Source of the DNA: Amycolatopsis thailandensis
GTDB lineage: Bacteria > Actinomycetota > Actinomycetes > Mycobacteriales > Pseudonocardiaceae
Reading direction: 5' to 3'
DNA: 64,000 nt
Assembly: GCF_002234405.1 (NCBI RefSeq)
Contig: NZ_NMQT01000112.1
Coordinates: 1 to 64,000 of the forward strand
This document shows positions 17,801 through 25,410 of the stretch, piece by piece. A program made the translations under genes and the position numbers. Every line of letters begins with the position of its first letter. The stretch's first letter is position 1. A model generated the notes under the pieces. The model did no database searches. It had not been told where the DNA came from and saw nothing but the letters and a program-made list of their open reading frames with translations.

Positions 17801-19370
17801 ACTCACCGCGTTCCGGGTCGAAGTACAGGAAACCGCCGCCCGCGACGATGCCGGCGTCGATCGACAGGCCGACGCCGGTCGGCGGCTTGAACCCGAACGC
17901 GACGTCGACCGGGCCGAGGTTGCCGCCACCCTCGGGAAAGCTCACGTCGGCGGTCAAGCCCACTCGTTCGACGGCCGCCGTCAGCGGGCCGAGGGCGGCG
18001 GTGAGGTTCGCGGACAGTTCGACCGGCACGCCGTCCGGGCCCGGCGTCGCGATGACCTGAAGTGCGTGCACGTCGACCGGGCCGATCCGCAGATGCACCG
18101 GAAGCTGCACCCTGAGCCCGGCGCCGCCGTGGAACCGCAGCCCGTGCTCCGGGTCGAACGCGAAGCCGGTGGCGAACCCCGCCTCCAGGCTCGCGCCGCC
18201 GAAAAGGGTCTTGATGAACCCGTCGGCGGATTCGGCGTCGATCACCAGTTTGCCGCCGGTCAGGTCACCCTGGATGCTGGGTACACCGGTCACCTGGCCG
18301 TCGGCGAAGGCCAGTGTGAGACCGGCTTTCAGTTCGAGGCCGCCGATTTCGAGTCTGCTGCCGCCCGCGACACCCAGCAGCAGCATCGGTTCCGGCGGGG
18401 TGGCCCGGATCGACACCTCACCGCGCAGTTCCGCGGCGCCGTCCGGTGGTTTCAGCGTCAGCCGGAACGGGGGCCGCAGTGAACCGGTGGTCCCGGCGGG
18501 CAGCAGGCCCGAGGCCTTGAGTTCGGCGATCCAGTGTGGTGCGACGATTTCGACCGACTTGCTCGCCTCGACACCGATCGGCATGACGACGCTGATCGCG
18601 AGTCCGTCGCCGTCGACGGTGAGGTCGACCGCCCAGGCCTCCAGCCGGGCGGGCTGTCCACCTGCCGCGGGCACGAACAGCACGGGCAGCCGCGCCGCTT
18701 CGAGAAGATCCCTCAGCGCCTTCAGCAGCTTCTCTCCGTCCAGAACCGGGCCTCCCCAGCCGAAACGCTTACCCAGCTGACCGATCGGGTCGACCAGGAA
18801 CGACGGCAGCTGATCCAGGCGCAGCCGGACTCGCTGGTGATCGATGCTCGCCGGATTCGCCGGATCGGCGTCGAGCCTGGTCACCTCCGCCAGGCCGAAC
18901 AATCCGAACAGGCCGGTCAGCCGGTGGGCCGGATCAACGATGTGCAGGATGGCCAGGTCGAGAAGCTTTCGAGGCAGGTCGGCCACCAGATCGGCGACCT
19001 GCTGCGCGGGAACACCGGGCAGGGTCGGGCCGACCGTGCCGATGGCCGTGCCCAGCGCCAGGTAGCTCTGCCCGATCTGACCGCAGCGGGTCAGCACTTC
19101 CGCGCTCCGCGCGACGATCTCGGCCGTGTTGCCCGAGGCGATCGCGGACTCCAGCGCGGCAGCGGCGGGGGCCATCGTCTTCGTCACCGTGGCGACGGAG
19201 TCCTGCGCGGCCCGCACCTGCGCGTTCGTCACCAACGCGGGCGGGAACACGGTACCCAGCTCGGCCAGCAGGTCCAGCAGCCGCTCGCCGACCATCCGGT
19301 CGCCGAGCGCGGCGATCGCCCTGGCGAGTTCGAGTGCCAGCTGTTCCACCGTGCCCGCTCTGTCCGCCAT
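14832..19370 (-). CDS. DUF6603-type protein with C-terminal kelch propeller (1512 aa)
   Basis: Residues about 1-250 are helical and low in features. The central region, about residues 480-900, consists of glycine/aromatic beta strands (for example PPENDRFLVGPMAKIGWGTP near 630 and FDALFRFSPFSFVVEI near 810) that I recognise as the DUF6603 domain, a family of unknown function found in bacteria and fungi. A linker region with FAMAQFQDMDD near 980 follows. From about residue 1157 onward there are six kelch units (VLVAGG, VVAAGG, LLVAGG, VLVVGG, VLVTGG, VVVGG). No secretion signal. ATG at 19370 is 6 bases after the upstream protease gene's stop. The fusion of DUF6603 with a propeller next to a free propeller is notable. 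Confidence 0.8.
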   Translation of the reverse strand: MADRAGTVEQLALELARAIAALGDRMVGERLLDLLAELGTVFPPALVTNAQVRAAQDSVATVTKTMAPAAAALESAIASGNTAEIVARSAEVLTRCGQIGQSYLALGTAIGTVGPTLPGVPAQQVADLVADLPRKLLDLAILHIVDPAHRLTGLFGLFGLAEVTRLDADPANPASIDHQRVRLRLDQLPSFLVDPIGQLGKRFGWGGPVLDGEKLLKALRDLLEAARLPVLFVPAAGGQPARLEAWAVDLTVDGDGLAISVVMPIGVEASKSVEIVAPHWIAELKASGLLPAGTTGSLRPPFRLTLKPPDGAAELRGEVSIRATPPEPMLLLGVAGGSRLEIGGLELKAGLTLAFADGQVTGVPSIQGDLTGGKLVIDAESADGFIKTLFGGASLEAGFATGFAFDPEHGLRFHGGAGLRVQLPVHLRIGPVDVHALQVIATPGPDGVPVELSANLTAALGPLTAAVERVGLTADVSFPEGGGNLGPVDVAFGFKPPTGVGLSIDAGIVAGGGFLYFDPERGEYAGALELMFAGFIEVKAIGLITTRMPDGTAGFSLLIVLTAEFGSGIQLGFGFTLLGVGGILGLNRRMDFDALLEGVVSGSIESVMFPKDVVANAPRIISDLRKFFPPENDRFLVGPMAKIGWGTPTLVSVSLGVIVEIPPGNIAILGVLECILPSKDLPLLVLRVDFIGALQVDRSRLWFFAKLFDSRILTMTIDGGMGLLVDWSDNPNFVLSVGGFHPAFTPPPLPFPVPPRLSVDIINMPGRLIRVSGYFAVTSNTVQFGAKAELRLGFGGFGIEGHLSFDALFRFSPFSFVVEISAGVSLQAFGVGFFSIDLYFQLSGPAPWQARGRGSISLLFFEISADFDITWGEERTTTLPPVAVLALLEGEIRKLDGWQTRLPAGGADALVTLRQLDPGDDLVLHPLGSLFIHQRAIPLDVRIDRVGAQRPSDGKKFTVTPVVGSGLVRRSVTGDQFAMAQFQDMDDAAKLSRPAYEHQDAGLELVAADGALASPRVVRRSARYEMSIIDNEAPSEPPAGFAVRVARTGPKLYRPPPAVFTQLLANSSTARSSLSRQEALRRQPFAAEDTVQVTGDRFVVAYSRNNHQAFPPGTASSFRSAASAEDAMAAWIFADPSLAGQLHVLRQAEASGVPAEPGVWSAAGSPPAAVSGAEAVRLNSGAVLVAGGADATTTAVATTSMFDPVSRTWATGTAALSVARRGHTTTKVTGGRVVAAGGRGADGALLASAEVFDPATGAWTTPASGLAAARTGHTATFAAGKLLVAGGTGVRGAALASAELFDPARSAWTAAAPMNHARTGHVAVPLDTGAVLVVGGATGDRALAFCELYDPAEGTWTATGELLTPRKGHQATLLPDGRVLVTGGDAVPTVPYRVESLASAEVYDPKTGAWTRVADLPGGGRSGHRCVRTPHGAVVVGGVGRPRAVAGYRDAVLFDATSGTWTTTGALTTGRWDFPALDLADGRVFVVGGRALSGPAAPSAAELAVTAEIYLP

Positions 19371-19376
19371 GGATGC

Positions 19377-20987
19377 TCACACCCTTGTCGCGTCGAAGGT
19401 GGCGAGGATTCGCGGATAGCTCAAGCCCGCCAGCTCGGGTAGCCGAGGAACCAGGTCGTCGAGCGCCGCCCGTAGCCCGTCGCTGCCCCGGCGGGCGAGG
19501 ACGGCGTGCATCCGCGTGACGCAGTCCGCCAGCGGCTCGTCGTTGACCGTGACGGGAAGCCGGGCACCCGCGTCGACGTCCGGCAGCCTGCCGAGGTGCT
19601 GGTAGACGGCCGAAGCGCCACTGCGGTGCCAGGTGGCGATCACCTGCCTGTCGTGGTTGACCAGGTTCACGAGTTCGGCGCCGTGCCGTTCCCAGAACAC
19701 GACCAGCTCCCGCCCGAACGGGCTGGCGGACAGGTCGTCCCGCACCCGGACGCCGATCTCGGTAGGCCGCGGCGGCGTGTCCTGGCTCGCCACGGCGGCG
19801 GCGCTCGGCATCCTCACCGGGACCTCTTCGCCGTCGAACAACGCGGTCAGGTTGGCAGGCACGGTCCGGATGTCCGCCGGGCTGGTGGCCAGCACCGGCG
19901 TGACGTTGTACTTGGGAGTCACATTGTCGCGGAGCTGGATCATGATCGCGTTGAGGGGCGCCACAAGCGTTCCGTTCACCTTCCCCGGTGTCTCGGGGAA
20001 GAACTCCTTGGCTTCGAACTCCGCCACGCCCGTCACGATGCCCATAGCCCGGACGTCGGGGGTCACCACGGCGGCGCCGGAGTCCCCTGGGATGCCGAAG
20101 TACACCGCGTCCGGTGGCGTGCCAGGAGGAATGTGCGGCACCACGATGAACTGCACGACCTGCCCGGCGGCGGGATTGCGGACGAAGTCGACGATCCTGC
20201 CCCCGGTCTTTCCCGTTCTGTTCCCGTACTTGCGGACGAGATAACTGTCGTCGCGGTATTGCGCTTCTGTGGGGTTCGGCGCGATTCCCTTGATGGGAAG
20301 GTGATCCTTGATGCCGCCGAAGTATTTCGTGCCCGGCCGGAGCCGGACCAGTGCGATGTCCCGCCAGCTGTGCGGGACGAAGTCGCCCTGCCAGAACTCA
20401 CCGTACCCGTCGTTACAGCAGTGCGACGAGGAGCAGTCCCCGTTCGGGTCCACTTGTCCGACAACGGTTTTCTCCCGCACCGGGGCCTCGATGACCTCCT
20501 GCTTGCTTTCGATCCCGGCGAGTTTGCACAGGGAGTGGAAACAGGTCAGCGCGTAGATCTTCTTGCCAGGAGCAGCGACGTCCTCCATGAGGAGTCCGAT
20601 GCTGCCTCGGCTCTGGTCGTCGATCCGGCCGGTGATCGGCCCGCCACCCGCCAGTACCTCGTCCGCGAGTTGCATGTCGACGTCGGGGGGCGGCTCTCGT
20701 TTACCCAGTGGCTCGCCCGGCGCGGGCTGCGGCAGGACCGCGTACCGCCGGTTGGTCATGGCGACGACGTTCGTCGGATAACCCTCCATAGTGGACGGAA
20801 CGCGCTCGTCGGGCGCCACCTCGGCGAACGGCAGCTTGCGGTCGACATACACCTGGATGGCCAGAAACCCTTGATTGACACCACCTGCGCGCTTCGCTCC
20901 GCCGCCGACGGCGTGCACGCCTGGAATGCGGAGCAACGTCTTCTCGGCCCGCCGGACGGCGGCGTGGAACTCGGAGTCAGTGTCCAT
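19377..20987 (-). CDS. trypsin-like serine protease, second of tandem pair
   Basis: 536 residues. The chymotrypsin-fold catalytic triad is visible as His151 (LTCFHSL), Asp210 (WRDIALV) and Ser303 (GIPGDSGAAV). The N-terminal ~80 residues (GVHAVGGGAKR, VYVDRKLPF) match those of the upstream paralogue and resemble the leader domain of Nal1-like proteases. A cysteine cluster (CSSSHCC, 185-191) lies between His and Asp. After the protease domain, residues about 430-536 form an extra domain (FWERHGAELVNLV, ATWHRSGASAVYQHL) shared with the paralogue. No signal peptide, so it probably acts in the cytosol or in a non-Sec-exported particle. Its ATG lies 11 bases inside the upstream gene, indicating translational coupling. 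Confidence 0.82.
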   Translation of the reverse strand: MDTDSEFHAAVRRAEKTLLRIPGVHAVGGGAKRAGGVNQGFLAIQVYVDRKLPFAEVAPDERVPSTMEGYPTNVVAMTNRRYAVLPQPAPGEPLGKREPPPDVDMQLADEVLAGGGPITGRIDDQSRGSIGLLMEDVAAPGKKIYALTCFHSLCKLAGIESKQEVIEAPVREKTVVGQVDPNGDCSSSHCCNDGYGEFWQGDFVPHSWRDIALVRLRPGTKYFGGIKDHLPIKGIAPNPTEAQYRDDSYLVRKYGNRTGKTGGRIVDFVRNPAAGQVVQFIVVPHIPPGTPPDAVYFGIPGDSGAAVVTPDVRAMGIVTGVAEFEAKEFFPETPGKVNGTLVAPLNAIMIQLRDNVTPKYNVTPVLATSPADIRTVPANLTALFDGEEVPVRMPSAAAVASQDTPPRPTEIGVRVRDDLSASPFGRELVVFWERHGAELVNLVNHDRQVIATWHRSGASAVYQHLGRLPDVDAGARLPVTVNDEPLADCVTRMHAVLARRGSDGLRAALDDLVPRLPELAGLSYPRILATFDATRV

Positions 20988-22659
20988 GCCGCACCTGTGC
21001 TTCGGCCGCCGGACGAGACAGAGCGGCGATGAGCTCGGGATACGTCGATCCGGCCAGATCGGGAAGTCTTCGCCGCAGTCGGTCCAGCGCCGTCCGCAAC
21101 TGCTCCCCCGCCGCCGCACGCAGGGCGTCGTACAGCCTGTCGAGGCACTGACGCAAAGGCTGACCGTTGACCGTCGCCGGGATGGTGAACGTTTGGTCGC
21201 TCAGCCCACGCAACAGCACCTGGTAGACCGCCGACGCACCGCTGCGATGCCACGCCGTGGCGACCCGCCGGTCGGCGTTCACCAGACGCCGTAGTTCCGG
21301 CGCGTAAGCCCGCCAGAAGTCCAAAAGTTCGCGCCCACCGGGCGTTTCCGCGAGGTCAGCGGCGAGTCGGCCCGCACCCGGCGGTGCCGCTCCCACCACG
21401 GTTGCCACCGCGGCGGGAGCCGGAACGGGGACGACCACCCGCTCGCCGTCGACGACGGTGGTGACCGTCGGCCTGCCCGGTACGGTATGCGTCTGCCCCG
21501 GCTCGGTCGCGGTGCCGACGGTCAGGTCGAGCCCGAGGCCGGCGAGCTTGTTCAACACCGTGGCGATCGGGAAGGCCACGCCGAAGTACGTGCGTTCCGG
21601 TGGATTCGTCAAGGGCGGTTTGATCACCCCGGCGAGCGCGCGGCCGAAGTTGAGGCCCAGCACACGGTTCGAGGTGTCCACGGTGACCGATCCGGAGTCG
21701 CCCTCCGCCAGGTAGTGGTTGTGCTCGTCGGCGGGCACCTGCGGATTCGGATGCGGGGCGATCACCAGCGCGTCGCGCGCCCATACCCGCGTGGCGCCAC
21801 CGTCCGGCGGCGGGCCCGGGAAGAGGATCTCGCAGTGCGCGGCGATGACGAACCCACCGGTGAACCCGGTCCGCGCACCACGTTTACGGACGAAGTAGCT
21901 GCGTGCTGCGAGTTGCTGATCGGTCGGAGGCGGCGCGATTCCCGTCACGGCGACGTCGTCGTCCCCGGGATCCTCCCCGGCGGCCACACTGGAGCGGCGC
22001 AGGTCGTAGCGATAGCTGGTGCCGCCGTCCAGCCGAGCCACCGCCGCGTCCCAGTCCGCGTTCTCCGCACCGCCCGCGTAGCGGCCGAAGATTCCCTCCG
22101 CGCACGTCGAGTGGGTCTTCAGGTCGTTCTGCCCGCACACTGTCGTGCCGACGACGGGCCCGTGTGCCACCGTGAGGTCGTAAACCTGGCCCTTGTCGTT
22201 GTACCGCGGATCGACCTGGGAAAGAACATGGTGACATGTGAGGGCATAAACCTGGTTCGGGTCCTGCGTGGCGCGCAGGAGGCACCCGAGAGTGCCGACG
22301 TTGCCCTCCATGAGGCTGCCCCGCATGGCCATCCCGCCGGTGATCGGCCGGTGCCGCTTGTTGTCCACAAAGGTCTCGTCATCCTTCGGGTACACGGTGC
22401 CGATCGGCTCGACCGCCGGCCGGGGATCGCTTAGCACCAGCACATCCGTCGGCACCCCACCGACGTCGGCGGGCACCAAGTCGGCGGCGTCGAGCGCGGC
22501 TCGAGGCAGTTTCTCCCGGACGAAGACCGTGACGGCGACCTGTCCGGTCGGCTGCCCGTCGACGATCTTCGCGCCGACACCGACACCGGTTATACCCGGT
22601 CGCCCGAGGAATTCCCCCGCCACCCGATGACGCAGATTTCGCATTTCCTCGGAAGCCAC
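20977..22659 (-). CDS. trypsin-like serine protease, first gene of the giant-protein operon
   Basis: 560 residues from the GTG at 22659, chosen because GGAGGG lies 6 bases upstream; an upstream TTG/ATG extension to 22722 has no such site. Residues 15-75 are an N-terminal domain (GITGVGVGAKIVDG, VTVFVREKLP). The triad is His143 or His144 (TCHHVL), Asp202 or Asp204 (ADWDAAV) and Ser322 (EGDSGSV), so the enzyme should be active. Residues about 455-560 form the same C-terminal domain as the downstream paralogue (FWRAYAPELRRLV, TAWHRSGASAVYQ). As first gene of the operon it probably sets expression. The 270 bases upstream, up to the remnant at 22930, show no promoter I can call with confidence. 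Confidence 0.82.
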   Translation of the reverse strand: MASEEMRNLRHRVAGEFLGRPGITGVGVGAKIVDGQPTGQVAVTVFVREKLPRAALDAADLVPADVGGVPTDVLVLSDPRPAVEPIGTVYPKDDETFVDNKRHRPITGGMAMRGSLMEGNVGTLGCLLRATQDPNQVYALTCHHVLSQVDPRYNDKGQVYDLTVAHGPVVGTTVCGQNDLKTHSTCAEGIFGRYAGGAENADWDAAVARLDGGTSYRYDLRRSSVAAGEDPGDDDVAVTGIAPPPTDQQLAARSYFVRKRGARTGFTGGFVIAAHCEILFPGPPPDGGATRVWARDALVIAPHPNPQVPADEHNHYLAEGDSGSVTVDTSNRVLGLNFGRALAGVIKPPLTNPPERTYFGVAFPIATVLNKLAGLGLDLTVGTATEPGQTHTVPGRPTVTTVVDGERVVVPVPAPAAVATVVGAAPPGAGRLAADLAETPGGRELLDFWRAYAPELRRLVNADRRVATAWHRSGASAVYQVLLRGLSDQTFTIPATVNGQPLRQCLDRLYDALRAAAGEQLRTALDRLRRRLPDLAGSTYPELIAALSRPAAEAQVRHGH

Positions 22660-22929
22660 AGGTTTCCCTCCAGCGCACGTGGTAGGCATTCGAGCATGGT
22701 CGAATACGTCGGCGCCGGTCAATCAAAGGACGAAAGTCTGCCCTTTGGGGAATCTGCCGTCGTGTCGGCAAGATGAATTCCCGGGAAAGGCGAGAAACAA
22801 CGTCGCCTGGTCGCATTCGGAAGTCGCACCACTTACGAACTCGACCACACCCGGGACACCAGGAGAAGATTCATATTGCGATAGCCATATTCCACCATGC
22901 GGATAGTTCCGGAGGATCGGGAGGCAGGA

Positions 22930-23525
22930 ATGACAGGCTCGCTCGACGGCGTAACGGTGGTCGAGGTCGGTGTTTTCCTGGCGGCGCCGTTCGCCACGGC
23001 ACAGCTGGCCGATCCCGCCGTGCGAGTGCTCGTGTGGCGGGGCGGCGGGGACAAGGCGTTCGTCGCGGGAACGGACATCCGGCAGTTCGCCGAGCTCCAC
23101 ACCGGACAGGACGGAGTCGATTACGAGACGTCGATCGCGCAGGTGGTCGACAGGCTGGAAGCCGTCCGGAAACCGACGGTCGCCGTGATCCGCCGAGCTT
23201 GCACGGGCGGTGGACTGGCCCTCGCGGCCGCGTGTGACGTGCGGGTCGCGGACACCAGCGCCCGCTTCGGCGTCCCGATCGCCGGAACGCTCGGGAACTG
23301 CTTGTCCGCCAACACGATCTCCCTGCTCATGGGACACGTGGGCCCGGGGGCGACGCTGGACCTGCTGCTCCGCGGGCGCCTGCTGGACGCCGAGACCGCC
23401 GCATGCGGCGACGCCTGCTGGTGCCGGACGAGGACGTGGTCTCCACGGTGTTCGGCAGCGAGGACTTCGCCATCGGGGTGCGCTCGTTCCTGGCGAGAGA
23501 GAAGCCTGACTGGACCGGCCGCTGA
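22930..23525 (+). pseudogene. chimeric remnant: CaiB/BaiF CoA-transferase start joined to enoyl-CoA hydratase
   Basis: The first ~28 residues (LDGVTVVEVGVFLAAPFA) are the N-terminus of a CaiB/BaiF CoA-transferase. At QLAD-PAVR the sequence switches to a crotonase/enoyl-CoA hydratase (VLVWRGGGDKAFVAGTDI, then KPTVAVIRRACTGGGLALA, a recognisable oxyanion-hole region). After DAETAA near 23399 the frame breaks. The authentic hydratase end continues in another frame (VPDEDVVSTVFGSEDF, FLAREKPDWTGR) to the TGA at 23523-23525. At least two internal deletions are needed to explain this. A good ribosome site (GGAGG) still precedes the ATG. It diverges from the giant-protein operon. No functional product is expected. 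Confidence 0.72.
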
Positions 23526-23607
23526 TTCGCCCGTTCGGCAGACAAGCGCGTCCGTTTCATGATTGTTTATACGCGTACGCGTTCCAAACAGAACTGGGGA
23601 TCCACAA

Positions 23608-23838
23608 GTGAAGATGAAGATCGCGGCGACCGCCGCCGTCGTGGGCGCGCTGGCCTCGACGATCGCGTTCGCGCAGCCTGCCAGCGCGGGCGTCGACCCG
23701 AGGTACCACTACGAGTCCAGCTGGTCGGAAGAGGGCGACTGCCAGATCAACGGCTACTTCGGCAAGCAGAATGGCCGTTGGTCGGACTACTTCTGCTCGG
23801 CGTCGGCCTGGTCCTGGGACCTCTACATCAAGCCGTAA
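23608..23838 (+). CDS. small secreted protein
   Basis: About 76 residues from GTG at 23608 (or ATG at 23614), preceded by CTGGGGA. A clear Sec signal peptide (KMKIAATAAVVGALASTIAFA, cleavage near QPASA-GV) leaves a mature protein of roughly 47 residues with two cysteines (GDCQIN, YFCSAS) that could form one disulfide, and many aromatic residues ending WSWDLYIKP. I recognise no family. Tiny secreted two-cysteine proteins of this type are frequent in actinomycetes; the role is unknown. A perfect hairpin 7 bases after the stop is probably its terminator. Confidence 0.7.
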   Translation: MKMKIAATAAVVGALASTIAFAQPASAGVDPRYHYESSWSEEGDCQINGYFGKQNGRWSDYFCSASAWSWDLYIKP

Positions 23839-23845
23839 CCCGCGA

Positions 23846-23877
23846 GGGGTGTAGGGACCTGAGCGTCCCTACACCCC
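23846..23877 (+). terminator. hairpin terminator, GGGAC-N6-GTCCC core
   Basis: A perfect 13-base-pair stem: GGGGTGTAGGGAC at 23846-23858 and GTCCCTACACCCC at 23865-23877, loop CTGAGC. It follows the small secreted gene by 7 bases and lacks a T-tract, as usual in high-GC actinomycetes. It shares the GGGAC/GTCCC core with the dispersed hairpins near 1-240 and 26.4-26.6 kb. Confidence 0.7.
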
Positions 23878-23928
23878 GAGGAGGGCCGATCGACCCGGAG
23901 CTCGCGGCCTGGGTCCAGAATCGACGAC

Positions 23929-25362
23929 GTGCAGTTCACCATTCTCGGGCCGGTCGAAGCCCTCGGACCTGACGGGAGCCCGGTCGCCCTCGGCGGCCCG
24001 CAGTTGCGCGGGTTGCTCGCGCTCCTGGCGCTCGACGCCGGGCGTGTCGTTTCCGCCGGGCGGCTGATCGACGGACTGCACGGCGACCACCCTCCCGACG
24101 GAGCCGCGGAGGCGTTGCAATCCCAGGTTTCGCGGCTCCGGCGGCGGTTGCGGGATGGTGGGGCACCCGACGGGTTGGTCGAATTCACGGCCGCCGGTTA
24201 CCGGCTGGCCGTCGATCCCGAGGACGTCGATGTCCACCGGTTCGAACGGCTCACCGCTCAAGCGCGCGAAACTCCGGACCCGGCTGTCGCGCACGAGCTC
24301 TTCGCCGAGGCTTTGGCTCTCTGGCGCGGACCGGCGTTCGACGGGCTCGCGGACGCGCCGAGCGCGGCCCGGCTGGCCGAGTCGCATCTGGCCGCGGTGG
24401 AGGATCACGCCGAGGTGAGGCTGGCGCTCGGCCATCACGAACGGCTCGTCGCCGAACTCCGCGCGCTCACCCGTGAGCACCCGCTCCGGGAGCGGCTCAC
24501 CGGCAGTCTCATGCGGGCGTTGACCGGCAGCGGCCGTTCCGCCGAGGCTTTGGCCGTGTTCGCCGAGATACGGAAACGCCTTGCCGACGAACTCGGCACC
24601 GAACCGGCGGCGGAACTCGCGGAGGCGCACTTGGCGGCCCTCCGAGGCGCCGCACCTGTTCCGGCCCGGCGCGTGCCGGTGCCGCTCACCGGGCTGGTCG
24701 GCCGCGACGCGGAGCTCGGCCTGCTGGCCGAGGCCTTGCGTGATTCCCGGCTTGTCACGCTCACCGGGCCAGGTGGCGCGGGCAAGACCCGGCTGGCTGT
24801 CGCAGTCGCACCACGTAGGTCAGCCGAAGTGTGTTTCGTCGAGTTGGCCGCGACGACTGACGTGCCGCGAACGGTGCTCTCCGCGCTAGGGCTGCGCGAA
24901 CAGGGCGTACTCGTGCCGGGCGCGGCACCGGAGCCTGCCGACCGCCTGGCCGCGGGGCTCGCCGACCGGCCGCTGCTGCTGGTCCTCGACAACTGCGAAC
25001 ACGTCGTCGCCGAGGTCGCGGACCTGGTCCGGCGGCTGCTCGGCGAATGCGCGGGCCTGCGGGTGCTCGCCACGAGCCGCGAGGCATTGGGCTTGACCGG
25101 CGAGCGGCTGGTGCCGGTCGGCGCGCTGGCGGACGAGGCGGCGGAGCGACTGTTCGCCGAGCGGGCCGCGGCGGTGGCGCCCGGCGTCGTCCCCGATCCG
25201 GGCGCGGTCAGGCGGATCTGCGCCGCTCTCGACGGTCTGCCGCTGGCGATCGAGCTCGCCGCCGGCCGCCTGCGATCGATGTCCGCGGACGACGTCGCCG
25301 ACCGGCTCGACGAAGCCGCGAACGCCCTGGTGTTGAAGGAGTACGCGGCCGCCGCGCGATGA
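23929..25362 (+). CDS. SARP/AfsR-type regulator, truncated after the NB-ARC domain
   Basis: 477 residues from GTG. In order: an OmpR-type winged helix (FTILGPVEAL, residues 2-90), a bacterial transcriptional activation domain (about 95-240), then an AAA/NB-ARC ATPase with Walker A GPGGAGKT near residue 282, Walker B LLLVLDN near 350 and a GLPLAIELAAGRLRSM segment near 445. AfsR-type regulators normally continue for several hundred residues with a tetratricopeptide sensor. Here the protein stops 15 residues after the ADRLDE block with an unrelated-looking AANALVLKEYAAAAR, so the sensor half is missing, probably deleted. It may bind DNA constitutively or be inactive. No antibiotic biosynthesis genes are nearby. 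Confidence 0.8.
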   Translation: MQFTILGPVEALGPDGSPVALGGPQLRGLLALLALDAGRVVSAGRLIDGLHGDHPPDGAAEALQSQVSRLRRRLRDGGAPDGLVEFTAAGYRLAVDPEDVDVHRFERLTAQARETPDPAVAHELFAEALALWRGPAFDGLADAPSAARLAESHLAAVEDHAEVRLALGHHERLVAELRALTREHPLRERLTGSLMRALTGSGRSAEALAVFAEIRKRLADELGTEPAAELAEAHLAALRGAAPVPARRVPVPLTGLVGRDAELGLLAEALRDSRLVTLTGPGGAGKTRLAVAVAPRRSAEVCFVELAATTDVPRTVLSALGLREQGVLVPGAAPEPADRLAAGLADRPLLLVLDNCEHVVAEVADLVRRLLGECAGLRVLATSREALGLTGERLVPVGALADEAAERLFAERAAAVAPGVVPDPGAVRRICAALDGLPLAIELAAGRLRSMSADDVADRLDEAANALVLKEYAAAAR

Positions 25363-25410
25363 GGCGACTCCTGGTTCGTCGCACCATCGGTACACGCCAC
25401 AATCACCCTC

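Noticed and set aside
3612-22659. Contractile injection or phage-tail system
   Set aside because: Large coupled genes prompted the idea, but no sheath, tube, baseplate, ATPase, spike or tape-measure-like protein is visible, so I cannot support it.
23929-25362. Antibiotic biosynthetic gene cluster around the SARP gene
   Set aside because: No polyketide synthase, peptide synthetase, terpene or RiPP maturation gene lies in the window.
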